From Halorhabdus utahensis DSM 12940 (GTDB lineage Archaea; Halobacteriota; Halobacteria; Halobacteriales; Haloarculaceae), in NCBI RefSeq assembly GCF_000023945.1, contig NC_013158.1:2914001-2978000 (forward strand): a stretch of DNA of 64,000 bases, in the 5' to 3' direction. Shown here piece by piece: positions 10,572 through 18,649 of the stretch (positions are counted from its first letter, which is position 1; every line of letters begins with the position of its first letter). Made by a program: the position numbers and the translations under genes. The notes under the pieces were generated by a model. That model was not told the DNA's origin, made no database searches, and saw nothing but the letters and a program-made list of their open reading frames with translations.

Positions 10572-11642
10572 TCAGCCGTCGGGTGTGGTGGCTTCCGGAA
10601 CCTGGCCCGACCGAACGGCGTCGACGGAAACCGTCGCCTCGCGTCGTGCGGCGGCTTCGGCGGCGAGAATCACGTCGACCGCCCGTCTGGCTTCCCTGCC
10701 CGGGACGGCCGGCTCGCGATTCTCACGAACGGCTTCAACGAAGTCGGCCACCCCGCGAACGTGTCCGGCCCCCCATTCGAGTGACTCGACGTCTTCGTCG
10801 ATGGCTGTCGTCTCTGCCCCGTAGTGGGTCTGTTCGCCCGTGCCGACCTCGAAAGCGACGATGTCTCCACCGGCGAGCGCGATCGAGCCCTCGGTCCCGT
10901 TGATCTCGATCCGATCGTCGCCACCTTTCGTCGCCGTCGTCGCCGAGATGGTCCCCAGCGCGCCGTTCTCGAACCGGACGGCCAGCGCGGCCGTCGTTTC
11001 ACACCCCGCCGCGAGATCGCGGTCGTGCGAGTCGGTCACGGCCCGCACCGATTCGATCCCGCCCACGAGCCACTGCAACCGGTCGATCGTGTGGATCGCC
11101 TGACTCATGAGGACACCGCCGTCCAGGTCGCGCGTCCCCTTCCACGTCGCGTCGTCGTAGTACGCCTGCGGGCGGAACCACTTGACCTGGGCGTCGCCCA
11201 GCACCGGTTGGCCGAGTTCGCCGGCGTCGATCGCCGCTTTGGCCCGTCGCGTGGCGGGCTGAAACCGCTCCTGGAAGACGCCGGCCAGTGTGACGTCGGC
11301 CGCCTCACATGCGTCGATCATCCGATCCATTCGGTCGGCGTAGACGTCCAGTGGCTTCTCACAGAGGACGTCCGCGCCGGCCTGGGCGGCCTCGATCGTG
11401 ACGTCCGCGTGGGTCCCACTCGGTGTGCAAACACTGACGGCGTCGAGGTCGCTGTCCTCGATCATCGCCGTCACACTGGTGTACCAGGCGTCGAGGCCGT
11501 GGTCGTCGGCGAACACGCGCGCACCCGCTTTCGACCGGTTCGCACAGGCCACGAGCGTTGCACCGTCGGCTGACCTGACGGCCTCGGCGTGTGTCGCCCC
11601 GATCCCGCCACAGCCGACGATCCCGTATCGAATCTGCGCCAT
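10572..11642 (-). CDS. Gfo/Idh/MocA family NAD(P)-dependent oxidoreductase
   Basis: A 356-residue two-domain dehydrogenase. The N-terminal Rossmann fold begins with YGIVGCGGIGATHAEA, and the EKP motif of the family is present as CEKPLDVYA near residue 96. The C-terminal domain forms the substrate sheet; QAIHTIDRLQWLVGG near residue 180 supplies the usual catalytic His/Asp region. Members oxidise sugars, inositols or sugar acids, so carbohydrate metabolism is likely, but the substrate cannot be named. The last gene-sized gap before porA lies at its 3' end, so it is probably transcribed alone. A sensor kinase gene diverges from it. Confidence 0.87.
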   Translation of the reverse strand: MAQIRYGIVGCGGIGATHAEAVRSADGATLVACANRSKAGARVFADDHGLDAWYTSVTAMIEDSDLDAVSVCTPSGTHADVTIEAAQAGADVLCEKPLDVYADRMDRMIDACEAADVTLAGVFQERFQPATRRAKAAIDAGELGQPVLGDAQVKWFRPQAYYDDATWKGTRDLDGGVLMSQAIHTIDRLQWLVGGIESVRAVTDSHDRDLAAGCETTAALAVRFENGALGTISATTATKGGDDRIEINGTEGSIALAGGDIVAFEVGTGEQTHYGAETTAIDEDVESLEWGAGHVRGVADFVEAVRENREPAVPGREARRAVDVILAAEAAARREATVSVDAVRSGQVPEATTPDG

Positions 11643-11757
11643 GGGCTGGATCAGTGTGACACAGCCATGAGTGTTCTGACGGCGAGTGCGCGCGTGGGCT
11701 CACCACGTGCGTGACCTCGGCGTCACAGTTATCCAGATGTCCGTTCAATCAATCGCT

Positions 11758-12789
11758 ATGGATTTCATCCGTCTCGGCAGCGGGGCGTCGGTGAGCGCGA
11801 CCGGCGTGTTGGTCTTCGCCATCGCGCTGTCGGTCGTCTGGAACGGCGCGGTCTCGCTGTACGACGTCGCACTGGTCGGCATCGCCCTCGTCGTCGGACT
11901 CACACTGGTCGCGGCCGGCGCGGCACTTGTCGTCCTCGACGCACTCCGGACCGATCACGTCCTCCGTGTCGCGGGCTGGAACGCGCTCGGCGTTGTCGTT
12001 CTCGGTATCGTCCTCGCCCTGGTCAGCGCCAGCCCGTCGGTGTCGTTGCCACCCGTCGTCGTTGCAGACGTCCTCGGTGTCAGCGCCGTCGCACACGTGC
12101 TGATCGGCGTCAACGATGTCCGACGGATCAGAGTCGGTGAGCTGGCCCGGGAGCGACAGAAGCTGGCTGTCCTCAACCGCATCGTCCGGCACAACCTCCG
12201 CAACGACGCTCAGGTCCTGCTTGGCAACGCCGAGGCACTGCTCGGGGAACTCGACGACGACCGCCACCGTGGCATGGCCGACTCCATTGCCGGGAAAGCG
12301 ACCTCGCTTGCCTCGATGAACGAGAAGTTGGGGAAATTCCAGGCCGCGATCGAACACGATTCGTCCGACGAGCGTGCTGTTGATCTCGACGATTTGATCG
12401 AGTCCGTCGTCGAAGAGCTGCGTGAGTCCTTTCCCGAGGCGACCATCGAGACTGACGTCCCTGCCGGACTGGCTGTCGAGGCTGACGACAAACTCGGGGA
12501 TGCCCTCTCGGAAGCGATCGAGAACGCTATTCTCCACGGTGGTGGGGAGGTGCGGGTAGGTGCGACGCGACACGGTGGAGACGTGGATATCACTGTCACC
12601 GACGAGGGGCCCGGCATTCCGGAGCACGAACTCTCGTCGATCGCCGCGGACGCAGAGATCACGCAACTCGACCACGGAACCGGTGTCGGCCTCTGGGTTG
12701 TCCGGACGGTCGTCGACGCCTACGACGGGACGCTCACCTTCGACACCGAGGGTGGCACCACGATGACGATTCGACTCACTGCTGGCTGA
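11758..12789 (+). CDS. Membrane sensor histidine kinase, haloarchaeal type
   Basis: A 343-residue kinase from ATG 11758; an in-frame ATG at 11737 would add seven residues. Four hydrophobic helices fill about residues 10-120. A short linker leads to the phospho-acceptor helix with RIVRHNLRND, the HNLRN box of haloarchaeal kinases, near residue 142. The ATPase domain shows an N-box (EAIENAILHGG), a G1 box (DEGPGIP) and a G2 box (GTGVGLWVV). No PAS or extracellular sensing domain is present, so the signal is probably felt in the membrane. No response regulator is adjacent, and the partner is unknown. Confidence 0.85.
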   Translation: MDFIRLGSGASVSATGVLVFAIALSVVWNGAVSLYDVALVGIALVVGLTLVAAGAALVVLDALRTDHVLRVAGWNALGVVVLGIVLALVSASPSVSLPPVVVADVLGVSAVAHVLIGVNDVRRIRVGELARERQKLAVLNRIVRHNLRNDAQVLLGNAEALLGELDDDRHRGMADSIAGKATSLASMNEKLGKFQAAIEHDSSDERAVDLDDLIESVVEELRESFPEATIETDVPAGLAVEADDKLGDALSEAIENAILHGGGEVRVGATRHGGDVDITVTDEGPGIPEHELSSIAADAEITQLDHGTGVGLWVVRTVVDAYDGTLTFDTEGGTTMTIRLTAG

Positions 12790-12870
12790 CCGGGCAGTGC
12801 CCGAATCTATAATTATTAATCGTAAGGTATATGCCCTCCGGGGTTGTAGAGTGCATACAGTGAGCGGAGT

Positions 12871-13284
12871 ATGGGAACAGAAATACTCATTCCGACGGAC
12901 TGCACGGATCGGTCAGGCCAGCGGCTACGGCGAGCGCTCGACGTCGCACGCCGGAAGGACGCGACGGTCCACGCGCTGTACGTGGTCGACACCCAGCGGT
13001 ACGGGGAGCCGGCCCTGAGCAGCACCGAAGTGTTGATCGAATGCTTCGAGGACGAGGGACGAGACCATCTCCGCTCGCTCGTAGAGGAAGGCAAGCGCCA
13101 GGGCGTCGCCGTCGATGGGCACTGTCGGCGTGGCGATCCGGCCACGGAAGTCGCCCGGGCGGCCGAGGAGTTCTCGGTCGACCTCGTGATCCCGTGTCTG
13201 TCGGGTGTCACCGCGTCTCAGCTCCGACACAAAGGCCTCGATGCCGACCGAATCGCCGATCCCCGAGCCCCGGTCACGGCCTGA
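12871..13284 (+). CDS. UspA-like universal stress protein lacking the usual ATP-binding glycine motif
   Basis: A 137-residue UspA-fold protein, opening with EILIPTDCTDRSGQRLRRAL and the expected alternating strands. Typical members end with a G-x2-G-x9-G-(S/T) nucleotide motif; here the matching segment reads LSGVTASQLRHKGLDA, so ATP binding is doubtful. An AT-rich stretch (TAATTATTAAT, 12810-12820) and GGAG shortly before the ATG suggest its own promoter and a leadered mRNA. It follows the sensor kinase on the same strand after 81 bases. Confidence 0.75.
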   Translation: MGTEILIPTDCTDRSGQRLRRALDVARRKDATVHALYVVDTQRYGEPALSSTEVLIECFEDEGRDHLRSLVEEGKRQGVAVDGHCRRGDPATEVARAAEEFSVDLVIPCLSGVTASQLRHKGLDADRIADPRAPVTA

Positions 13285-13383
13285 CAATGACACGGCGGAC
13301 CAGTGCGTAGCTTTCCAGGTCACAGTAGCCTTCGAGGTCACATTTTCGACGCCCGCTCCGGAAGTCAGTGACCGTCCTGGCGC

Positions 13384-13986
13384 TCAGACTTCGATCTCCT
13401 GCATCAGCTCGACGAGTTCGTCGAGTTCGGGGAAGGTATAGACTTTCACGTCGATGTCGGAGTCCAGCGCCTGGACGCGGGAGTCGAACATCAGCGCCAT
13501 CTCGGAGTCACGCTCGCCGACGAGTTCGTCGACCATCCCGCTTCCCGGGCCGTACGTGAACGTCGGCGTCGAGATGTCGATGGTGGTCTCCAGGACGTTG
13601 GCCCACCCGTCGATGAAGCCCGAGGTCATGATGTTGCCGATCTCCTGGATGGCCGATCGTTCCATCTCGGTGAACCCATCCTGTTCCGGATCGCTGCCGC
13701 CCATGTCGCCGATCATGCCGCGAGCGAGATCCTTGGCGCTGTCGGCGTTCAGGAGAAAGAGGATGTGGCCGTGGGGCGGCTCTTCCAGCTCGATGCTGAT
13801 GCCGATCTGTTTGTTGTCGCCGACGTGAGTCTTGATGTCGGGGACGTCGATGAAGTTGATCTTGGTGATCTCCATCTCCGTTTCCATCCCCGTCATCGTA
13901 CTCAGATGCTCGGCAACAGTGTTGCCACCCTCCTTGGCCATCTTGTTGAACAACGCGAGCTTCCGAATGTCGATCATCAAACTCAT
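13384..13986 (-). CDS. cheC: CheC-family chemotaxis protein (CheY-P phosphatase-like)
   Basis: A 200-residue cytoplasmic CheC-fold protein; ATG 13986 is preferred over an upstream start that adds a poor N-terminus. The second half has a complete phosphatase signature: S111, E115, N118 in SAIQEIGN, then P141 exactly 22 residues after N118. The first half keeps E19 and N22 at matching positions but has K15 and F45 where the signature needs D/S and Pro, so only one active site is likely. CheC proteins adjust taxis by dephosphorylating CheY or by binding CheD. No other chemotaxis gene is nearby. Confidence 0.83.
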   Translation of the reverse strand: MSLMIDIRKLALFNKMAKEGGNTVAEHLSTMTGMETEMEITKINFIDVPDIKTHVGDNKQIGISIELEEPPHGHILFLLNADSAKDLARGMIGDMGGSDPEQDGFTEMERSAIQEIGNIMTSGFIDGWANVLETTIDISTPTFTYGPGSGMVDELVGERDSEMALMFDSRVQALDSDIDVKVYTFPELDELVELMQEIEV

Positions 13987-14082
13987 GGATAGAGTGAACG
14001 TTACCCTCCCCTTCCCCGCCCTGCCTAATAAGTGGTGCACCCGTCGTTCTCAGCGACGAGAACGACACCGTGATCGGACGGG

Positions 14083-14745
14083 TCAGTCGACCCGAGTGGC
14101 GACGACGACTCCTTCGCCGACTGGCAACAGCGACCCAGCGAACCGAGGGTCACCGTGTATTGCCCGAACGAACGAGGCGATCCCCTCGGTCGTCTCGTTG
14201 GCCGCCTCGCGCTCGCCAGTCAACAGTTCGCGGACCGCGTCTGCGTCGATCCCGCCGCCGGCGATCGCGTTGTCGGCGACGACGATCCCACCGGGGGCGA
14301 CTTTCTCGCGAACGGCCTCGAATGCCTCCCGGTATCGGGTCTTCTCGTTGTCGATCAGGACGATGTCGAAGGGGCCGTCGTACGCCTCGACGATGTCGAT
14401 GGCGTCGCCGTGCTCGTAGTGGATTGTCGTGTCGAAGTCCCCGCGCGCGAGATAGTCTCTCGCAAGTTTCAGCTCGTCTTCGTCGACCTCCGTGAGGACG
14501 ATTTCCCCGTCGGCAGCGAGACCGCGGGCGAACCAGTACGCCGAATAGCCATACCCCGACCCGAACTCGAAGACCGACTCGGCGTCGACCATGCGGGCGA
14601 ACTGTTCGAGCCAGCCGCCGACCGCCGGCCCGACGGTCGGGAATCCTTCTGCCGCGGCGTACTCGTCCATCTCTTCGATGACGTCGTCGGGCTCCGGGCC
14701 GACGACCATCGCGTAGTCTTCGATCCACGCTGGGACGGTTGGCAT
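14083..14745 (-). CDS. Class I SAM-dependent O-methyltransferase (caffeoyl-CoA/catechol OMT-like)
   Basis: A 220-residue methyltransferase. The SAM-binding motif I reads VFEFGSGYGYSAYWFA near residue 58, motif II includes VLTEVDEDELKLAR, and the metal/catalytic region is FDIVLIDNEKTRYREAFE near residue 126, followed by GGIVVADNAI. This order and spacing fit the small O-methyltransferases that act on catechol-like or acyl-CoA substrates. The substrate in a haloarchaeon is unknown. It is flanked by CheC and MscS genes without evident functional linkage. Confidence 0.83.
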   Translation of the reverse strand: MPTVPAWIEDYAMVVGPEPDDVIEEMDEYAAAEGFPTVGPAVGGWLEQFARMVDAESVFEFGSGYGYSAYWFARGLAADGEIVLTEVDEDELKLARDYLARGDFDTTIHYEHGDAIDIVEAYDGPFDIVLIDNEKTRYREAFEAVREKVAPGGIVVADNAIAGGGIDADAVRELLTGEREAANETTEGIASFVRAIHGDPRFAGSLLPVGEGVVVATRVD

Positions 14746-14808
14746 ATGCTACACCTGGGCTATGTGCGCTAAAACAGCGTCGGTCACTTTGAGACGGTCG
14801 GCGGACCG

Positions 14809-15753
14809 TTACCGGCTCCGGCTGACCGGAAACGCCACGCGGTCGGGATTCTCGTTGAATCGATCGAGGATCGTCTCGTACATGGCGTTGCGAGCGCGGG
14901 TTCCTCGACGCGGGTGGACGAGATATCGCAGGCGCAATTCCACCCAGGACTCCGCCTGGCTGATGTTGACTGTCGGCTCCTCGACCACGTCGAGTTCGAC
15001 GGGCGTTTCGGCGAGGCGATCGCGATACTTCCCGATCTCTTGGGCCATCTCCTCGCCGAGGTGTTCGGTCGCGACGTCGATCATCACCTCGGTCGCGAAG
15101 TCCAGCTCTGTCTCGTAGGCGACTTGCACCGATAGCTCGTTCCAGACGTACGGGACGCCCTCGCCGTAGAAGTTGACGACGTGACTCGAGAGGACGACGC
15201 TGTTCGGGACGGTGATGATCCGGCCCGACGGCTGGTTCGTGGAGACCAGGTCGCCGTCGATCTCCCAGACCTCAGTGACGAAAAAGCCGATCGAGACGAC
15301 ATCGCCACGCGTGTCCTCGATGGCGATCCGGTCGCCGACCTGGTAGGGACGGTTGACCAGGATGTAGAACCACCCGATCAGCGAGAACAGGGGCTGCTGG
15401 AGGGCGAAGGTGACGGCGAACCCGACGACGCCCAGCGAGACGAGCATGCCGACCCACTGGTCGGTCAGCGCGCCCAGCGTCGCGACGGTCGCGACGATCC
15501 CGAAGGTGAGCCGAAGCACGTTCCGGGCGTCGTGTCGGCGGCGCTTGTCCACAGCGTGGCCCGAGAGATACGCCAGGACGAGCCAGTACCCGCCGAAGGC
15601 AGCCGAGAGGATCGTGACGATCGTCAGCGCCTCGACGAACAAGGCTTCCCCGGCCGGGTCGAACCACGGCACGCCGATCCGACCGACGGCGAGAGCGGAA
15701 CTCGCGCTGGCGACCGCAAGGAAGACGAGCGCGTACGGAAGTCGTCGCGTCAC
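14809..15753 (-). CDS. MscS-family mechanosensitive channel
   Basis: A small-conductance channel of about 314 residues from GTG 15753; a GTG at 15825 would add 24 mostly charged residues, and neither start has an ATG. Three to four membrane helices precede the pore-lining segment GVVGFAVTFALQQPLFSLIG, which is followed by the conserved RPYQVGDRIAIEDTRGDVV beta domain and the C-terminal alpha/beta vestibule. Such channels open under membrane tension and release solutes after an osmotic drop, a relevant task for a salt-loving cell. The gene is 19 bases from the downstream end of the thioredoxin-like gene on the same strand. Confidence 0.85.
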   Translation of the reverse strand: MTRRLPYALVFLAVASASSALAVGRIGVPWFDPAGEALFVEALTIVTILSAAFGGYWLVLAYLSGHAVDKRRRHDARNVLRLTFGIVATVATLGALTDQWVGMLVSLGVVGFAVTFALQQPLFSLIGWFYILVNRPYQVGDRIAIEDTRGDVVSIGFFVTEVWEIDGDLVSTNQPSGRIITVPNSVVLSSHVVNFYGEGVPYVWNELSVQVAYETELDFATEVMIDVATEHLGEEMAQEIGKYRDRLAETPVELDVVEEPTVNISQAESWVELRLRYLVHPRRGTRARNAMYETILDRFNENPDRVAFPVSRSR

Positions 15754-15844
15754 ACACCGCAACTCACAGGGCAGCGGGAAAACCGTTGCCCCGCGGGGCG
15801 GCGACCGTCGTCTGGAGTCGGGCACCTTCCGCGGTCGGAGGCGC

Positions 15845-16426
15845 TCACTCGGGCCGGACGCTGCCGTCCGTCCACTTGATGTTGCACCCGCGCGAAGGCC
15901 GGAACTCGTCGGTGAGCTCCCGGCCCGCGAGGAGGTCCTCGACGACGTTTCGCATCTCGAAGGTCTCGGGTTCTTCGTCGGGACTCATCGCGTCGTCGAT
16001 CCGGCCGTGGTAGGCCAGCCGGAACGCGCCGCCGTCGTTTTCCAGCAGGAATGGGTCGGGCGTACAGACAGCGCCATACGCGCGGGCGATATCTTGGGAT
16101 TCGTCACGGAGGTACGCGTCGTAGGCGATCGTGCCGTCCTCGACGAGTTCGACCATCTTCTCGAAGGAGTCATCGGGATACTCGTCGCTATCGTTGGCGT
16201 TGATGCCGACGACGGCGAGGTCGTCGTATTCGGCCGCTAGTTCGTTCAGCGGGTCAAATTTCGCCACGGCGTACGGGCAGTGATTGCAGGTGAACACCAC
16301 CAGCACGGCCTCGTGGTCGGTGAAGTCCGCGAGGGCGTGGGTCTCGCCGTCGGTTCCGGGGAGTTCGAAGTCCGGGGCAACCTCGCCGCGTTCGATGGCC
16401 TCGCGTTCGGAGTCGAGTGCAGTCAT
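15845..16426 (-). CDS. Thioredoxin-like/AhpC-TSA family redox protein
   Basis: A 193-residue protein with a redoxin fold: APDFELPGTDGETHALADF, then FTCNHCPYAVAKFDPL containing a CxxC pair (CNHC), and the cis-proline region TPDPFLLEND. The CxxC spacing is that of a thiol-disulfide oxidoreductase more than a one-cysteine peroxiredoxin. Its long C-terminal helix (DEEPETFEMRNVVEDLLAG) is common in haloarchaeal members. A final CNIKW motif supplies another cysteine. It is cytoplasmic, with no signal peptide. It probably reduces protein disulfides or peroxides; the substrate is not evident. Confidence 0.8.
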   Translation of the reverse strand: MTALDSEREAIERGEVAPDFELPGTDGETHALADFTDHEAVLVVFTCNHCPYAVAKFDPLNELAAEYDDLAVVGINANDSDEYPDDSFEKMVELVEDGTIAYDAYLRDESQDIARAYGAVCTPDPFLLENDGGAFRLAYHGRIDDAMSPDEEPETFEMRNVVEDLLAGRELTDEFRPSRGCNIKWTDGSVRPE

Positions 16427-16484
16427 GAGTCGATGACAGTTACTGGCCCGGCATACAAAAACGTGGAGTCACCGGCGAGCAACG

Positions 16485-16799
16485 TCAGTCCCCGACGAGC
16501 CGTTCGGTCGCCATCTCCTCGAAGCGGGCCGCGGCTTCGAGGACCTCGCTCCCCTCGTTGACCGTATAGACGGGCTCGGACTCGGAGTCGACGGCTTCGA
16601 GGACGCCGAGGTCGACGAGCTCGGAGACCGTGTCTTCGAGGTATAGTCGCTTCATCGGGACGTCGGCCGCCGTCGCGAGCTCCGAGCGGGTGACGTGTTC
16701 GTCCGGATCGAGCTCGACTGTGGCACGAATAAGCGACGCGGCGGCCTCCCTGGTCGCGACGAACTCCCAGCCGGAGGGCGAGTGATTAGCCTGCTGCAT
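16485..16799 (-). CDS. Small winged-helix DNA-binding protein
   Basis: A 104-residue protein from ATG 16799. Residues 18-80 look like a winged helix: TREAAASLIRATVELDPDEH, TRSELATAADVPMKRLYLED, then SELVDLGVLEAVDSESEPVYTV as the wing. Such small haloarchaeal proteins are usually transcription regulators of unknown target. It is divergent from an Lrp gene with about 110 bases between the starts, so it might share a promoter region with it. The frame upstream of 16799 crosses into low-quality sequence and is not used. Confidence 0.68.
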   Translation of the reverse strand: MQQANHSPSGWEFVATREAAASLIRATVELDPDEHVTRSELATAADVPMKRLYLEDTVSELVDLGVLEAVDSESEPVYTVNEGSEVLEAAARFEEMATERLVGD

Positions 16800-16910
16800 G
16801 CTCGACGGGTAGGGCAGTCGGCACCTTAAACCGACGGTCTCCGGTCGCCACGCTTGCGGGCCCCGTATGAGACAGCAAACCTTATTGGCCATCCTCGCCG
16901 GATCCCGTGT

Positions 16911-17399
16911 ATGGACAGTCGCGACGAACTCCTGGAGTTACTCCGAGAGAACGCCCGCTACTCGACGACCGAGCTGGCGCGGATGGCGGACATGGACGAA
17001 GACGCCGTCGAGGAGACGATCGCGGACCTCGAAGCAGCCGGCGCACTCCGGGGCTACCAGGCCGTCGTCGACTGGAACGGTCTCGACCGCGAGCGCGTCC
17101 GTGCGACGGTCGAACTCAACGTCACCTTGGACCGGGAGACCAGCTACGGCGACATCGCCGATCGGATCGCCAAGTTCCCGGAAGTCACGACACTGCGGCT
17201 GATGAGCGGTGACTACGACTTCCTGATGGAGGTCGAGGGCGACTCGATGAGCGAGGTGTCGTGGTTCATCAGCGAGAAGGTCGCGCCGATCCCCGAGATC
17301 ACCCAGACCGTCACCCACTACGTGATGGACTCCTACAAGGAGAGCGGCATCGAGTTCGGGGACGGCGACGAGGACGACCGTCTCTCGATCTCACCATGA
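16911..17399 (+). CDS. Lrp/AsnC family regulator of the adjacent aminotransferase
   Basis: A 162-residue regulator from ATG 16911. The helix-turn-helix reads LLELLRENARYSTTELARMA, and the RAM domain follows with the typical VTTLRLMSGDYDFLMEVEG segment. Its stop overlaps the start of the aminotransferase gene in an ATGA arrangement, so the two are translated from one mRNA. That coupling implies that it senses an amino or keto acid handled by the enzyme and controls its own operon. The exact ligand is not readable. Confidence 0.88.
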   Translation: MDSRDELLELLRENARYSTTELARMADMDEDAVEETIADLEAAGALRGYQAVVDWNGLDRERVRATVELNVTLDRETSYGDIADRIAKFPEVTTLRLMSGDYDFLMEVEGDSMSEVSWFISEKVAPIPEITQTVTHYVMDSYKESGIEFGDGDEDDRLSISP

Positions 17400-18541
17400 C
17401 CATCGAGCTATCCGAGCGGGCCCGGACCATCCCACCGTCGGGTATCCGGCGGTTCTTCGAACTCGCCGAGCAGCAGGACGACATCATCTCCCTGGGCGTG
17501 GGCGAACCGGACTTCTCCGCGCCCTGGAGTGCACGGGAAGCGGCCATCGCCTCCCTGGAACAGGGCAAGACCTCCTACACGGCCAATCGGGGCAAACTCG
17601 AACTCCGGGAGGCGATCGCGGGCCACGTCGCTGATGCGTTCGACCTCACGTACGATCCCGACGACGAGATCCTGGTGACGACGGGCGTTAGCGAGGCCGT
17701 CGATCTGGCCCTGCGGGCGATCGTCGATCCCGGCGACACCGTCGCCGTGGCCAAGCCCGCCTATATCTCCTACGTCCCGGGCGCGATCTTCGCCGGCGGC
17801 GACCCCCTCGACGTGGTGACCCGGCGGGACGACGAGTTCAAACTCACTCGGGAGGTGCTCGAAGCCAGCGGGGCGGCCGAGGCCGACGTGCTCGTGATGA
17901 ACTACCCGAACAACCCCACGGGCGCGACGATGAACCGGGCGGAACTCCAGCCGGTCGCCGAATTCGCGCGCGAGCACGATCTCACGGTCCTGAGCGACGA
18001 GGTGTACGCCCAACTGAGCTACGAACACGACCACACCTCGATCGCAACGCTGCCGGGCATGCGCGAGCGGACCATCGTCTTCAACGGCTTCTCGAAGGCC
18101 TACGCGATGACGGGCCTTCGGCTGGGGTACGCGATGGGGCCGCCGGACGTGATCGCCGCGATGAACCGGATCCACCAGTACACGATGTTGTCGGCCCCGA
18201 CCACGCCCCAGTATGCGGCCATCGAGGCGCTTGAACGCTGTGAGGACGACGTCGCCGAGATGCGCAACCAGTACAACCGGCGACGCCGGTTCGTCCTCTC
18301 CCGGTTCGAGGAGATGGGCGTCGACTGCTTCCCCGCGAGCGGTGCCTTCTATGCCTTCCCGGAATCGCCCTGGGATGACAGTGACGCCTTCGCCGAAGCA
18401 CTCCTCGAAGAAGCAGGCGTCGCGGTCGTCCCGGGTAACGTCTTCGGCGATGCCGGCGAGGGCCACCTTCGCGTCTCGTACGCGACAGGGCTTGGCGACC
18501 TCAAGGAAGCACTGGCTCGCTTCGAGGAATTTATTTCGTAA
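17396..18541 (+). CDS. Class I/II pyridoxal-phosphate aminotransferase
   Basis: A 381-residue fold-type I aminotransferase. The N-terminal substrate loop is SLGVGEPDFSAPW; NYPNNPTGA carries the conserved Asn/Pro, LSDEVYAQLSYE the PLP-contacting Asp and Tyr, NGFSKAYAMTGLRLGY the Schiff-base lysine, and HLRVSYA the carboxylate-binding Arg. Transfer of an amino group between an amino acid and 2-oxoglutarate is the expected reaction; an aspartate or aromatic preference cannot be told apart. The start overlaps the stop of the Lrp gene. Confidence 0.9.
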   Translation: MTIELSERARTIPPSGIRRFFELAEQQDDIISLGVGEPDFSAPWSAREAAIASLEQGKTSYTANRGKLELREAIAGHVADAFDLTYDPDDEILVTTGVSEAVDLALRAIVDPGDTVAVAKPAYISYVPGAIFAGGDPLDVVTRRDDEFKLTREVLEASGAAEADVLVMNYPNNPTGATMNRAELQPVAEFAREHDLTVLSDEVYAQLSYEHDHTSIATLPGMRERTIVFNGFSKAYAMTGLRLGYAMGPPDVIAAMNRIHQYTMLSAPTTPQYAAIEALERCEDDVAEMRNQYNRRRRFVLSRFEEMGVDCFPASGAFYAFPESPWDDSDAFAEALLEEAGVAVVPGNVFGDAGEGHLRVSYATGLGDLKEALARFEEFIS

Positions 18542-18607
18542 CGCGGTTGGCAGTTCATGACAGCCGGTGGGATGGTAGTCGTCGTCTGACGGGAACGTGA
18601 CACGCGT

Positions 18608-18626
18608 CTTACGTAAGCTTTTTTCG
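18608..18626 (+). promoter_or_regulatory. Promoter of pilB with an adjoining 10-bp palindrome
   Basis: A perfect palindrome, CTTACGTAAG (18608-18617), touches a T-rich TATA-like element (18618-18626), which lies about 24 bases before the ATG at 18650. The palindrome occupies the position of the factor-B recognition element, so a bound repressor could block transcription factor assembly. The short distance fits a leaderless pilBC transcript. Confidence 0.45.
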
Positions 18627-18649
18627 TACGAGTGAGAGAATATTGGACA

